A stretch of 64,000 bases of DNA, from NCBI RefSeq assembly GCF_030056795.1, contig NZ_JASHKQ010000001.1:1550001-1614000 (forward strand), written 5' to 3'. A model generated the notes under the pieces. The model saw only the letters and a list, made by a program, of their open reading frames with translations. It was not told the origin of the DNA and made no database searches. This DNA comes from Rhodococcus sp. IEGM 1381 (GTDB taxonomy: Bacteria; Actinomycetota; Actinomycetes; Mycobacteriales; Mycobacteriaceae). This document shows, one piece after another, positions 1 through 7,965 of this stretch. Numbering within the stretch: the first letter of the stretch is position 1; every line of letters starts with the position of its first letter. A program made the translations under genes and the position numbers.

Positions 1-118
1 CCTGCTGGGTCCACCGGGATAGTGCCGGTGGAAGGTGCGCGAGTCGACGGGATGCGGGTCGAGTTCCGTCGGCCGTGCGATTTCGGCACCCACATTCGGC
101 GTAGGGGTGAGGATGTAA

Positions 119-276
119 GGGAAGGTCAGAGCCTCCTCGCATCGGGAACGGTGCGTCGACTACCCGTGGGGCGATTCCGCACACACCATCGACTTCTTGA
201 ACAACGCGCCCATCAGTCCGACGGACCGCGCCAAGATCGCGTACGGAAACGCAGAAAAGCTGTTCACCAGAATGTG
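119..276 (+). pseudogene. C-terminal remnant of an amidohydrolase (Amidohydro_2 family)
   Basis: The open stretch reads as the end of an amidohydrolase of the resorcylate-decarboxylase/metal-dependent hydrolase type: a VDYPWGDSAHTIDFLNNA segment, then ISPTDRAKIAYGNAEKLF and a stop at 274-276. This matches the family pattern of (S/T)DYP, an amphipathic helix and a final GNA-x-x-LF. The same frame has stops at 20-22 and 116-118. The residues expected just upstream (SLLASGT) lie in another frame at about 130-150. The gene is therefore shifted and decayed, not merely cut by the window edge, and no start codon with a ribosome site is present. The rest of 1-118 gave nothing recognisable. Family assignment is from motif recognition. 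Confidence 0.55.
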
Positions 277-352
277 ACAGCGCTGGGTCCCATCGAGAAG
301 GTCGCGGATGCCCTCAACCGACCGACCATCTCGATGGGTAAGGAGCGACGTC

Positions 353-1117
353 TCAGCCGTCGACCAGAAGTGGGCTGCGACGGTGTTCTGCGGCGCGTCG
401 CAGTGCGTCGAAGAGCGGGCGTCGCAGCTCCTCGTGCGGCCCCGTCGATTCCGGATGCCACTGCACACCGACCGCCCACTGATCTGGTCGGGTGCTTTCG
501 ATGGCTTCGACGGACCCGTCCGCAGAGTATGCGGTGCCGGTGAAACCCTCGGCGACCCGCGCGACCGATTGATGGTGCGCCGAGGACACGTCGATGGCGG
601 ATGCGTCGAACACCGATGCGCAGATGGATCCATCCCGAATGGTGACCGAATGTTCGGTCATCTCCGCTCCGGTCACTACCGGCGCGGAATGTACTACCGA
701 GCTTTCGCTCATATGGACATTGAGTGTTCCGCCTGCGACCACGTTCAGTAGTTGCATGCCTCGGCACAACCCGAGCATCGGGGTGTCGGTGCGCAGCGCA
801 TAACGGATCACGGCACTGTCGAACCCGTCCTGGTTGGGGTCGACGCCGAACAACGTCGGGTGTGTCGCGTCTTCACCGTAGAGTTCGGGATCGACGTCGC
901 CGCCGCCGGGAAGGACGACGCCATTGCAGGTGGGCAAGACGGTGTCCAGGTCCTCGGGCGTCATTACTACGCAATCTGCGCCGGATGCTTCGATCAGAAC
1001 GACGATGTCGTCGAAGATCTTTGCAGCCGCCGCCACTCGTGGGTCGCCATCGTTCTGGGCATGGGTCAATCTGGCGGGGATTCCGATTCTTGGCGCGCTG
1101 GTGGGCGAATCAGTCAT
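353..1117 (-). CDS. Class I glutamine-amidotransferase-like hydrolase (peptidase C26, PuuD-like)
   Basis: 254 residues, the normal length for gamma-glutamyl-gamma-aminobutyrate hydrolases. The nucleophile elbow is LGLCRGMQ with Cys118, and the GVQWHPE motif supplies His221 and Glu223, completing a Cys-His-Glu triad. An LPGGGDVDPELY segment at about 69-80 is typical of this branch. Such enzymes release the gamma-glutamyl group from gamma-Glu-GABA or related amides in the cytoplasm. The gene is divergent from the GntR regulator at 1222. A 25-bp operator begins only 12 bp upstream of its ATG, and the same operator precedes the permease/aspartase pair. This suggests a shared role in using an amino-acid-derived or gamma-glutamylated substrate. 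The exact substrate is not visible. Confidence 0.85.
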   Translation of the reverse strand: MTDSPTSAPRIGIPARLTHAQNDGDPRVAAAAKIFDDIVVLIEASGADCVVMTPEDLDTVLPTCNGVVLPGGGDVDPELYGEDATHPTLFGVDPNQDGFDSAVIRYALRTDTPMLGLCRGMQLLNVVAGGTLNVHMSESSVVHSAPVVTGAEMTEHSVTIRDGSICASVFDASAIDVSSAHHQSVARVAEGFTGTAYSADGSVEAIESTRPDQWAVGVQWHPESTGPHEELRRPLFDALRRAAEHRRSPLLVDG

Positions 1118-1128
1118 GGAGACTCCTT

Positions 1129-1153
1129 CTTTGGTATTTGGACCATACCTTAG
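1129..1153. promoter_or_regulatory. Putative FadR-type GntR operator, copy 1
   Basis: An imperfect inverted repeat CTTTGGTAT-N2-GG-N-CC-N-TACC-N2-AG lies between the divergent hydrolase (start 1117) and GntR gene (start 1222). The same 25-bp pattern, with 19 of 25 positions identical, recurs at 3414-3438 between permease and aspartase. The GntR protein encoded next to it is the natural candidate ligand; this is inferred from position and repetition. Confidence 0.65.
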
Positions 1154-1221
1154 ACCTTTATGCCCGAGGGGTGCGCTTCGGTCGGGGGTGCCAGTTGTGC
1201 TGTGACGTAAATTGGGTGACT

Positions 1222-1920
1222 ATGTCCGACTTCACCGCAGGAACGTCCCTCGTCGGCGGTGTTGCCGCGCACCTCAGGGGGGCGATTCACCGGGGTGAAC
1301 TGGGTCCCGGTGACCGGTTCCCGGCTGAACGGGACCTCGCCGACCAGCTCGGTGTTGCGCGTGCCAGCCTTCGCGAGGCAATCAAGGCTCTGCAGAACGA
1401 CGGCTACGTCGAGGTGCGTCGCGGCCCGCACGGCGGCACCTTCGTCACCACCTTGGATCGTCCGATGTCATTGTGGCGCAAGAGAATGCGCGATGAAATC
1501 GGGGCTATCGACAATCTTCTCGACTACCGAATAGCGGTGGAGCAGGGTGCTGCGACGTTGGCCGCCACCCGCCGCGACGCCGCGGACATGGCTGCGATGC
1601 GCGCCGCTATCGCGGCTCTACTCGAATCGAAGGACAGGTCGGCGTATCGACTTGCCGATCTTCAGTTCCACGAGGCCGTCGCCGTTGCATCGCGGAGCAG
1701 CAGACTGGAGTCGGCCGTCCGTGCAACGCGGGGAGAACTCTTCAGCCCGGTGGACATGCTCGAGTACGTCGAAACTGCGGCAGAAGACGGCCGTCAGCAC
1801 CAGGAGATCTACGATGCGATCGCCTCCGGGAACGCAACCGAGGCAGGACTTCTGATGCGTACGCACATCGACCGAACACGATCGCTGTTGCACGAGATTC
1901 TGGTTGCCGATCTCGAATAG
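1222..1920 (+). CDS. FadR-subfamily GntR transcriptional regulator
   Basis: 232 residues from the ATG at 1222. The N-terminal winged helix (about 8-75) contains FPAERDLADQLGVARASLRE, the GntR recognition-helix region, followed by EVRRGPHGGTFV in the wing. The C-terminal part is an all-helical FCD ligand domain with the usual acidic/histidine positions, for example RIAVEQGA, LADLQFHEAV and HQEIYDAI. An upstream open extension exists, but it would run through the operator and lacks a ribosome site, so the ATG directly before the HTH domain was chosen. It sits between the C26 hydrolase and the leftward permease and probably represses both neighbouring divergent promoters through the two 25-bp sites. 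The ligand is likely a small carboxylate or amino acid; this is inferred. Confidence 0.85.
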   Translation: MSDFTAGTSLVGGVAAHLRGAIHRGELGPGDRFPAERDLADQLGVARASLREAIKALQNDGYVEVRRGPHGGTFVTTLDRPMSLWRKRMRDEIGAIDNLLDYRIAVEQGAATLAATRRDAADMAAMRAAIAALLESKDRSAYRLADLQFHEAVAVASRSSRLESAVRATRGELFSPVDMLEYVETAAEDGRQHQEIYDAIASGNATEAGLLMRTHIDRTRSLLHEILVADLE

Positions 1921-1941
1921 TGTGCTCGACGAAGGCCTTCG

Positions 1942-3378
1942 TCATCGAACCGGAGTCCCGGAAGTGCTCGTCGCGGTCACATCCTGTGTGACGGCTCGCC
2001 GCGCCGCGCGTTTCGGGTGCTCGCGTTGCCACCACACGGAAGCGGTCACGACAAGGGCGGTCAGAATCAGTGCGCCGGCCATGTCGGCGCGTGTCGCGGG
2101 CAGCGCCAGCAGGACGAACATCAATGCCACCATGGCCGCGACGATCACCCAGCTCGCGTAGGGGAAGAACCACATCGCGGTGCCTGCGGCGGGCGGCCTG
2201 CCTTCGCGTCGATCGCGCCGTCCGAGAAAAATTTGAGTCACTGCGATGGTGAGCCAGGTCAGGTAGACCGTGCACCCGCCGACGTTGACCAGTCGAATGA
2301 ATGCTTCGGTGGGGTAGAAGAACTGCAGAACAGCGCCTCCCATTGCCAACCCGACGGTGATGATGATTGCGTTCCTGGGTGTGCCGGCTGAGGAGAGGCG
2401 GCCGAGGAACGACGGAGCGTCCTCGTCGCGAGCAAGCGTGTACATCATCCGTGAGCTTGCGTAGACCTGCGAGTTCATCGTCGACATCAGCGAGACGAAC
2501 ACGACTGCGCTGATGACTGCTGCGCCGTTCTTCAAGCCGAGGTGTTCGAGAGTCGCGACGAACGGACTCTCCCCGACTTCGCCCGAGTTCCATGGCAGAA
2601 GCATGACGATCACTGCCAGTGAGCCGAGATAGAAGATCGAAACCCGATACACGACGGTACGAGTGCTCTTGGCGATGGCAGCGGCCGGATCAGCGGCTTC
2701 ACCCGCGGCGATTGTGACGATTTCGGTGCCGGAGAACGAGAAGACGGCAATGGCCGTTGCGGAGATGACACCGCTGATTCCCATCGGAAAGAACCCACCT
2801 GCTCCGAGGATGTTGCTCGTTCCTGGGGCTCCGACGCCGGGGAGTACGCCGAAGATCGCCAGGAGCCCGACCGATATGAAACCGAGGATCACGATGACCT
2901 TGAGAAGTACTGCCCAGAATTCGACTTCGCCGTAGATGCGGACGGAGATGAAGTTGATGGCCGTGACCAGCAACAACAGACCTAGTGCGGCCAGCCATGC
3001 GGGGACCGTCGGAATCCAACCGTGAAGAATTTTGCCGACCGCTATCGACTCCACCGCCATACCGAGCGGCCATCCGAACCAGTACATCCATCCCGTCGTG
3101 GAACCGGCCCAACGTCCGAACGCGGTTCGAGCGTGGTGCGCGAAGGCTCCCGTGTCGGGCCGCGCGACCGACATCTCGGCGAGCATGCGCATGATCACCA
3201 CGACCAGCAGCGCCGTGACCCCGTACGAGACGAGAATCGCGGGGCCCGCGGTGGCGATTCCGGCACCGGAACCGACGAACAATCCGGCTCCGACCGCGCC
3301 TCCGATGCTGATCATCGTCATATGTCGGCCTTGCAAACTGCGACGCATGGTCGCGTCCGTCGACGGCTGTGTATTCAT
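1942..3378 (-). CDS. Amino acid permease, APC superfamily (GABA/asparagine permease-like)
   Basis: 478 residues with about twelve hydrophobic segments. It opens with the amino-acid-transporter signature ISIGGAVGAGLFVGSG at about 24-39, followed by TAGPAILVSYG. The end is a charged cytoplasmic tail. Members of this group are proton-coupled importers of GABA, asparagine, proline or aromatic amino acids across the cytoplasmic membrane. It is divergent from the aspartate ammonia-lyase gene across a 147-bp gap that carries the second copy of the GntR operator. Together with the aspartase this suggests uptake of an acidic or amide amino acid followed by deamination. Specificity cannot be read from sequence alone. 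Confidence 0.88.
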   Translation of the reverse strand: MNTQPSTDATMRRSLQGRHMTMISIGGAVGAGLFVGSGAGIATAGPAILVSYGVTALLVVVIMRMLAEMSVARPDTGAFAHHARTAFGRWAGSTTGWMYWFGWPLGMAVESIAVGKILHGWIPTVPAWLAALGLLLLVTAINFISVRIYGEVEFWAVLLKVIVILGFISVGLLAIFGVLPGVGAPGTSNILGAGGFFPMGISGVISATAIAVFSFSGTEIVTIAAGEAADPAAAIAKSTRTVVYRVSIFYLGSLAVIVMLLPWNSGEVGESPFVATLEHLGLKNGAAVISAVVFVSLMSTMNSQVYASSRMMYTLARDEDAPSFLGRLSSAGTPRNAIIITVGLAMGGAVLQFFYPTEAFIRLVNVGGCTVYLTWLTIAVTQIFLGRRDRREGRPPAAGTAMWFFPYASWVIVAAMVALMFVLLALPATRADMAGALILTALVVTASVWWQREHPKRAARRAVTQDVTATSTSGTPVR

Positions 3379-3413
3379 CGGACTCCCATCCAGTGAGCTC
3401 GAACTGCTTCTTT

Positions 3414-3438
3414 CTTTGGTATAAGGTCCGTACCAAAG
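3414..3438. promoter_or_regulatory. Putative FadR-type GntR operator, copy 2
   Basis: A perfect 8-bp inverted repeat, CTTTGGTA and TACCAAAG separated by 9 bp. It lies between the divergent permease (start 3378) and aspartase (start 3526), and its pattern matches the element at 1129-1153. It probably controls both genes through the GntR protein at 1222-1920. Confidence 0.7.
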
Positions 3439-3525
3439 ACCTATGGTGAGTATCGAACATCACATCGACGGAACCTGTCAACAGGTGTCGAGGATGTTAA
3501 CCGGACCGAAACGAAAGGCACTCAC

Positions 3526-4956
3526 GTGACTACAAGCACCAGGACCGAGCACGACCTACTCGGCGACATCGAGGTCCCCATCGACGCGTACTGGGGTGCG
3601 CACACCGCGCGTGCGCTGATCAACTTCGACATCAGTGCGACGCCGATCTCTACCTTTCCGGATTTCGTCGACGCGCTGGTCACGGTGAAAGCTGCTGCTG
3701 CAGCGGCGAACCGAGACATCGGCTTGTTGGAACCCGCCGTCGCCGATGCGATCGTATCGGCATGTTCCCGGGTGCGTTCGGGAGAGTTTCACGATCAGTT
3801 CGTGGTCGACTCGATCCAAGGCGGTGCCGGTACGTCCACCAATATGAACACCAACGAGGTCATTGCGAACATTGCCCTGGAGTCACTGAACGAGATCAAG
3901 GGTTCCTACACGATCGTCAGCCCGCTCGATCACGTGAACCTAGGCCAGAGCACGAACGACGTATACCCCACGGCGATCAAGCTCGCACTCGACACCGGCA
4001 TTCGGAACCTCAGCGAGACGTTGGCAGGTTTGCGAGAAGCATTCGCAGTCAAAGCAGTCGAGTTCGCGGACGTACTGAAGATCGGTCGAACTCAGCTGCA
4101 GGATGCAGTTCCGATGACCCTCGGTCAAGAGTTCGCTGCCTATGCGGTCACCCTGGCCGAGGATGAGGAGCGTCTCGAGGAGGCCCGCCTCTTGCTGCAC
4201 GAGCTCAATCTCGGTGGAACGGCGATCGGGACAGCCCTCAATGCTCACCCCTTGTACCGGGAACGCGCACTGGCGGAGTTGAGGGTCGCGACTGGTATCG
4301 ACACGCTTGTCGGCGCGCGGGATCTGATCGAAGCCACCCAGGACGTCGGAGTGTTCGTTCAACTCTCCGGGGTGCTCAAGAGGGTTGCGGTGAAGCTGTC
4401 GAAAATCTGTAACGATCTCAGGCTGCTGTCCTCGGGTCCGCAGGCGGGCTTGGGCGAAATCAATCTGCCACCGCGGCAGGCTGGTTCGTCGATCATGCCG
4501 GGCAAGGTGAACCCGGTGATTCCCGAGGTCGTCAATCAGATCGCGTACGAGGTGATCGGCTACGACGTGACGGTGACGCTCGCTGCAGAGGGAGGCCAGT
4601 TGCAGCTCAACGCATTCGAGCCGATCATCGCCAAGTCGCTGTTTGCCGGTCTCGATCACCTGGCCGCGGGAGTCCGGACATTGACCGTCCACTGTGTGCG
4701 GGGCATCACTGCGAACCGCGACCGGCTGGCGGCCATCGTGGCCGCCTCGGTCGGGCTGGTGACGGCACTGAATCCGGCGATCGGGTATGCATCGGCAACT
4801 GCGATTGCGCGCGATGCGCTGGCGAGTGGACGGCTGATTTCGGAGCTCGTCCTCGAACGCGGTCTGCTGGATGAGGAGCAATTGAACCGGCTGTTGTCCC
4901 CGGACCACCTCACCGGACGGCCCCCGGTAGCGCAGTCCGGCGTTGCCTCGTCGTAA
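3526..4956 (+). CDS. aspA: Aspartate ammonia-lyase
   Basis: 476 residues, full length for the aspartase/fumarase superfamily, which deaminates L-aspartate to fumarate and ammonia in the cytoplasm. The fumarate-lyase signature GSSIMPGKVNP at 320-330 includes the flexible catalytic serine loop. GGAGTSTNMNTNEV and LGQSTNDVYPTA, the other two conserved boxes, are intact, with spacing typical of AspA rather than argininosuccinate lyase. Translation starts at GTG 3526, with GAAAGG about 8 bp upstream. It is divergent from an amino-acid permease and shares the 25-bp operator, so the pair probably imports and deaminates an amino acid. Class II fumarase is the closest alternative, but the pairing with a permease favours aspartase. 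Confidence 0.85.
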   Translation: MTTSTRTEHDLLGDIEVPIDAYWGAHTARALINFDISATPISTFPDFVDALVTVKAAAAAANRDIGLLEPAVADAIVSACSRVRSGEFHDQFVVDSIQGGAGTSTNMNTNEVIANIALESLNEIKGSYTIVSPLDHVNLGQSTNDVYPTAIKLALDTGIRNLSETLAGLREAFAVKAVEFADVLKIGRTQLQDAVPMTLGQEFAAYAVTLAEDEERLEEARLLLHELNLGGTAIGTALNAHPLYRERALAELRVATGIDTLVGARDLIEATQDVGVFVQLSGVLKRVAVKLSKICNDLRLLSSGPQAGLGEINLPPRQAGSSIMPGKVNPVIPEVVNQIAYEVIGYDVTVTLAAEGGQLQLNAFEPIIAKSLFAGLDHLAAGVRTLTVHCVRGITANRDRLAAIVAASVGLVTALNPAIGYASATAIARDALASGRLISELVLERGLLDEEQLNRLLSPDHLTGRPPVAQSGVASS

Positions 4957-4972
4957 GGGACGGCTGACCGCG

Positions 4973-5016
4973 GCGGACTGTCGCGCTCGCATCAGCGGGC
5001 GAGCGCGACAGTCCGC
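4973..5016. terminator. Bidirectional hairpin terminator
   Basis: Perfect 18-bp arms (4973-4990 and 4999-5016) with an 8-nt loop, between convergent aspA and the XRE-cupin gene. No T-run follows, as is common in actinobacteria. The hairpin overlaps the last codons and stop of the leftward gene, whose final residues are therefore encoded within it. Confidence 0.75.
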
Positions 5017-5609
5017 AGGAAGGTCACCGGATTCGGGCCGTTGTTGACGTACTGGTAGACGCGGTCACTGCGGAGGCGGCCGGACTCGCCGGCCGCAATG
5101 ACGACCTCCATCGAGTCTGCTCGTACGGTCAGCTCACCGGTGAGCACGTGGAACAGTTCGATCGATCCGGGGGAGTCGGGGCGGCCGCCGTACTGGTCGC
5201 CGGATATCAGCGACCACAGCCACATATCGGCAACTCGGACACCAGGGGTGGACACCAGTAGATGTGCCGTGCTGCCCAGCTGCGAGGTCCAGACCAGTAC
5301 GTGAGCGGACGCTGGAATCCGTTCCACTGCAATGTCACCGGGTACAGAGTCTCCGACCAGCTCGGTGAAGTCGGTGCCGAGGCTTCGGGCGATCCGGGTT
5401 ACCGCCACCAAGCTCGGGTTGGCTTGCCCGTGTTCGATCTGAGTGAGAAGACGACGGCTCACATCGGACAGATCGGCAAGCTGCTGAACGGTAAGGGACT
5501 TCCTGGATCGGAGCACGCGTATGCGTGCTCCGATCTGCTGCAGGAACTCTCGGGTGAGTTCGCCGTCACCGCCACCGTCGTCTCCGGGGGTGGGGCCAGA
5601 AGGTGTCAC
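4992..5609 (-). CDS. XRE-family regulator with C-terminal cupin domain
   Basis: About 205 residues from GTG 5609, 4 bp after the stop of the upstream glyoxalase-fold gene. Longer open extensions would overlap that gene and were rejected. An HTH_3 domain occupies roughly 20-80 (IGARIRVLRSRKSLTVQQLA, then VSRRLLTQIEHGQANPSL). The second half is a beta-barrel cupin with PGSIELFHVLTGELTV near its centre and a small-molecule pocket. Proteins of this HTH-cupin layout regulate neighbouring catabolic genes in response to an effector. It is the last gene of a leftward five-gene operon, so it may adjust that operon in addition to the TetR protein encoded divergently. Confidence 0.82.
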   Translation of the reverse strand: MTPSGPTPGDDGGGDGELTREFLQQIGARIRVLRSRKSLTVQQLADLSDVSRRLLTQIEHGQANPSLVAVTRIARSLGTDFTELVGDSVPGDIAVERIPASAHVLVWTSQLGSTAHLLVSTPGVRVADMWLWSLISGDQYGGRPDSPGSIELFHVLTGELTVRADSMEVVIAAGESGRLRSDRVYQYVNNGPNPVTFLRTVALAR

Positions 5610-5613
5610 GATC

Positions 5614-6060
5614 TCACACGGCGAACAGCTGGTCGATGTTCTGGAAAGCCCTGAACTCGAGTGCGTTTCCGGAGGGATCGAGGAAGAACATGGTCCACTG
5701 CTCGCCCGGCTCGCCTGCGAAGCGCACATAGGGTTCGATGACGAACTCGGTGCCTACGGCTTCGAGGCGGCCGGCGAGTTCCTTGAACTCGTCCACCTTC
5801 AGTACCAAACCGAAGTGTGGTACCGGCACCTCGTGCCCGTCGACCGGGTTGGTTCCTGCGACCGGCGAACGTGTGTCGGAGGAACCGTCGCCTACCTGGT
5901 GGGTAACGACCTGGTGTCCGCGAACGTTCCAGTCCGTCCATTTCTCGGCCGAGCGGCCGCGTGAGAATCCGAGCACGTCGCCGTAGAACTCTCTAGCGGC
6001 GTCGATGTTGTGGACCGGAATCGCAAGGTGGAAGGGAGGAATGGTGGTTTCGTTTGACAT
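5614..6060 (-). CDS. VOC-superfamily protein (glyoxalase/bleomycin-resistance fold)
   Basis: 148 residues with the paired beta-alpha-beta-beta-beta modules of the vicinal-oxygen-chelate fold. [22 protein letters not shown] opens module one. [16 protein letters not shown] opens module two, and [18 protein letters not shown] ends it, with the usual metal-site Glu in the last strand. Members isomerise, epimerise or cleave substrates chelated to a divalent metal. The family is broad and the reaction cannot be named. It sits between the SRPBCC and XRE-cupin genes in a leftward operon with an SDR and an NTF2-like protein, which looks like a small-molecule modification or degradation set. Confidence 0.8.
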   Translation of the reverse strand: MSNETTIPPFHLAIPVHNIDAAREFYGDVLGFSRGRSAEKWTDWNVRGHQVVTHQVGDGSSDTRSPVAGTNPVDGHEVPVPHFGLVLKVDEFKELAGRLEAVGTEFVIEPYVRFAGEPGEQWTMFFLDPSGNALEFRAFQNIDQLFAV

Positions 6061-6119
6061 AGGTGCACTTGACTGCGCACATGATGCGCAGTCAAGTGCT
6101 CAGTCACGAACGCCTGCGG

Positions 6120-6557
6120 TCATGACACGTATTCTCGGAGAGCAGCGAGTGCGGGCGCATACGCGCCCTCGGCCATGGCGCGCGCCGCGTCCTCGGCCGA
6201 GCTGCCGTCCGTGGGATCGAACGTCGAACGCCATATAACCAGCGAGGACTTGGTGTCGCTGATCGGTATCACCTGCATCGAGCCGCGATAGTTCGCCACC
6301 GGTGCCGGAGCGCTGATGATGTCGTAGGTGAGGGTTCGAGTGCTGTCGTCGAGCCCCACCAGGCGCTCGCGGAACTCCCCGCCGTCGTTGAGCGTGAGCA
6401 CGCGAACCGCGCCGATCTCGTAGTCGCCAGCGCCGTCGATGATTTCGCTTGTGCCGAAGTCCGGATGCCAGGCCGGCAGACCGTCGAACTGTCGGATGGT
6501 CTTCCACATGGTGTCGGCGTCGATCGGATACGCGACGCTCCAGAATGCCTCTGCCAT
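6120..6557 (-). CDS. SRPBCC-family protein (polyketide cyclase/START-like)
   Basis: 145 residues from the ATG at 6557, which has GAGAAGTG just upstream. A longer frame runs into the preceding SDR gene and was not used. The pattern MAEAFWSVAYPIDADTMWKT, a conserved WHPDF and VRVLTLNDGGEFRERLVGLD is the hydrophobic-cavity helix-grip fold. Homologues in this branch are annotated polyketide cyclase/dehydrase or MxaD-like, and they bind or cyclise hydrophobic ligands. It follows the SDR gene by about 30 bp in the same operon. Function beyond ligand binding is not assignable. Confidence 0.75.
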   Translation of the reverse strand: MAEAFWSVAYPIDADTMWKTIRQFDGLPAWHPDFGTSEIIDGAGDYEIGAVRVLTLNDGGEFRERLVGLDDSTRTLTYDIISAPAPVANYRGSMQVIPISDTKSSLVIWRSTFDPTDGSSAEDAARAMAEGAYAPALAALREYVS

Positions 6558-6588
6558 TTCACTTCTCTTTCGATCGGATACTTGTGGA

Positions 6589-7332
6589 TCACCAGGGCTG
6601 GCGGGTGGGCGAGACGACCAGGTCGTTGACGGTGACGTTCGCCGGCTGATCGAGCGCGTAGACCACCGCTGATGCGACAGCGTCCGGGGTGATGGCCACC
6701 GTGACCAGCTCGGCCGCAGCTTTGCGTCCTGCAGGGTCGGTGACCTTTTCGTGCCAACCGGTGTCGATGACACCCGGGCTGATTGCCGTCGCCCGAATCC
6801 CCTCGTGCACGCCGAGCTCCTTACGCAGGCTCTCGGTCATCGCGCCGACGAAGAACTTGGTAGCGCTGTACACCCCGGCACCCTCGCCGACCGCATGGCC
6901 GGCCACGGAGGCCATGTTGAGGATGTGTCCGGATTTGTTGTCGAGCATCGTCGGCAAGACTGCGTGGATGCTGTTGAGGTAGCCGCGAATGTTGACGTCC
7001 ACCATGCGCATCCAGTCGTCCAGCGCTCGATCTTTCCAACTCGAGAAGAGCATGAGACCTGCGTTGTTCACCAGTATGTCTATGGTGCCGAACGTCGCGA
7101 TCGCATGATCGGCGAGCCTCTCGACGGAGCGCGGATCGGTGACGTCGGTGACAACCGCGGTTGCCTTGCCGCCGTTGGCCTCGATGCCCGCCACGACGGC
7201 GTCCAGCCCGTCCTTGTCCAGTGCGCCGGCAACGATACGAGCACCCTGTGCCGCCAGCGCGGTGGCGGTCACGGCTCCGATTCCGGACGATGCGCCGGTG
7301 ATGACGACTACTTTGTTGTCGAGGTAGCTCAT
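6589..7332 (-). CDS. Short-chain dehydrogenase/reductase (classical SDR)
   Basis: 247 residues, the standard classical SDR length. The cofactor motif TGASSGIG is at 12-19 and NNAG at 89-92. The catalytic tetrad is complete: Asn114, Ser142, Tyr155 and Lys159 in YSATK. ALDKD at the end of beta-2 carries an Asp, which tends to favour NAD(H), but an Arg earlier leaves NADP(H) possible. It would oxidise an alcohol or reduce a carbonyl in the cytoplasm. It is the second gene of the leftward operon that starts with the NTF2-like protein and probably shares the TetR-type operator at 7831-7856. Confidence 0.85.
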   Translation of the reverse strand: MSYLDNKVVVITGASSGIGAVTATALAAQGARIVAGALDKDGLDAVVAGIEANGGKATAVVTDVTDPRSVERLADHAIATFGTIDILVNNAGLMLFSSWKDRALDDWMRMVDVNIRGYLNSIHAVLPTMLDNKSGHILNMASVAGHAVGEGAGVYSATKFFVGAMTESLRKELGVHEGIRATAISPGVIDTGWHEKVTDPAGRKAAAELVTVAITPDAVASAVVYALDQPANVTVNDLVVSPTRQPW

Positions 7333-7399
7333 GGAGTCTCCGATCCGTTCGAAAGTGTCTTTACCGACTCGACGTCTCGTCGAGGCGGCAGTGTGCGAG

Positions 7400-7798
7400 T
7401 CAGCTCTCGTACTGGTGGTAGACCTTCGCGATGACCTTCCAGGCCCCGTCCTGCTTGAGGAGGGTATGGAAGTCGGTGTAGTCGGCGCCGATGGCGTCGT
7501 TCTCCATGTCGACCTTCACCACTGCGGTGGTCGGCGTGATGCCGACGACGTCGATGCGGGTCACGATCTCCGGTGCCGTTCCGTTTTCGCGGACGAAGTC
7601 GTAGAGATTCGAGATCGGGCCTGCGAGGGCAACTCCGTTGGTGAAGCCGTACATGACGGCGTCGTCACTGAAAGCCTTGGCCACGTCGTCCGCACTGCCG
7701 ACTCGAAGACCGTCGACGTACGTTTGCACTGTTGCGACGATTGCGTCGTATTCGGAGGTGGGAATGATCTTGATGTTGTTCGACACGATGGCTTCCAT
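7400..7798 (-). CDS. NTF2-like/putative lumazine-binding family protein, copy A
   Basis: 132 residues of the SnoaL/NTF2 cone fold: TVQTYVDGLRVGSADDVAKAF, then MYGF, and the ending DFHTLLKQDGAWKVIAKVYH is the typical Lumazine_bd_2/DUF4440 close. It has a clear paralogue at 17366-17764; both share the opening K-IIPT/IVPT-x-(E/D)YD, the internal GITPT and the TDFHTLLK-DG end. It is the first gene of the leftward operon, starting 33 bp from a palindromic operator and divergent from a TetR gene. Such proteins can be isomerases, dehydratases or simple ligand binders. The role here is not assignable, but the duplicated TetR pairing suggests a conserved function. Confidence 0.78.
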   Translation of the reverse strand: MEAIVSNNIKIIPTSEYDAIVATVQTYVDGLRVGSADDVAKAFSDDAVMYGFTNGVALAGPISNLYDFVRENGTAPEIVTRIDVVGITPTTAVVKVDMENDAIGADYTDFHTLLKQDGAWKVIAKVYHQYES

Positions 7799-7830
7799 TC
7801 GGTTGGGCGGGTGGGCGTGACCCCGACTGT

Positions 7831-7856
7831 ACGTGAAACAGTTTCATGTTTCACGT
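7831..7856. promoter_or_regulatory. TetR-type operator between NTF2-like gene A and TetR gene 1
   Basis: Perfect 9-bp arms, ACGTGAAAC and GTTTCACGT, spaced by 8 bp. The core TGAAAC-N8-GTTTCA is repeated exactly at 17327-17346 in front of the paralogous NTF2-like gene. It sits between the divergent starts at 7798 and 7966 and is the likely binding site of the TetR protein encoded at 7966-8634. Confidence 0.72.
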
Positions 7857-7965
7857 TTTGGGCAGATGGATTTGGGCGACGATCGCAGCCGTCGTACGTT
7901 CAGCAGATGACGCAAGGCTTCGTTCTCGGAGCGGATCGCCGGCTTTCGACGTGTGAAGGTACGAC

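Noticed and set aside
724..1221. N-terminal extension of the FadR-type regulator upstream to 724
   Set aside because: It runs through the operator and antisense to the C26 gene, lacks a ribosome site, and its composition is arginine-rich; the regulator begins at 1222.
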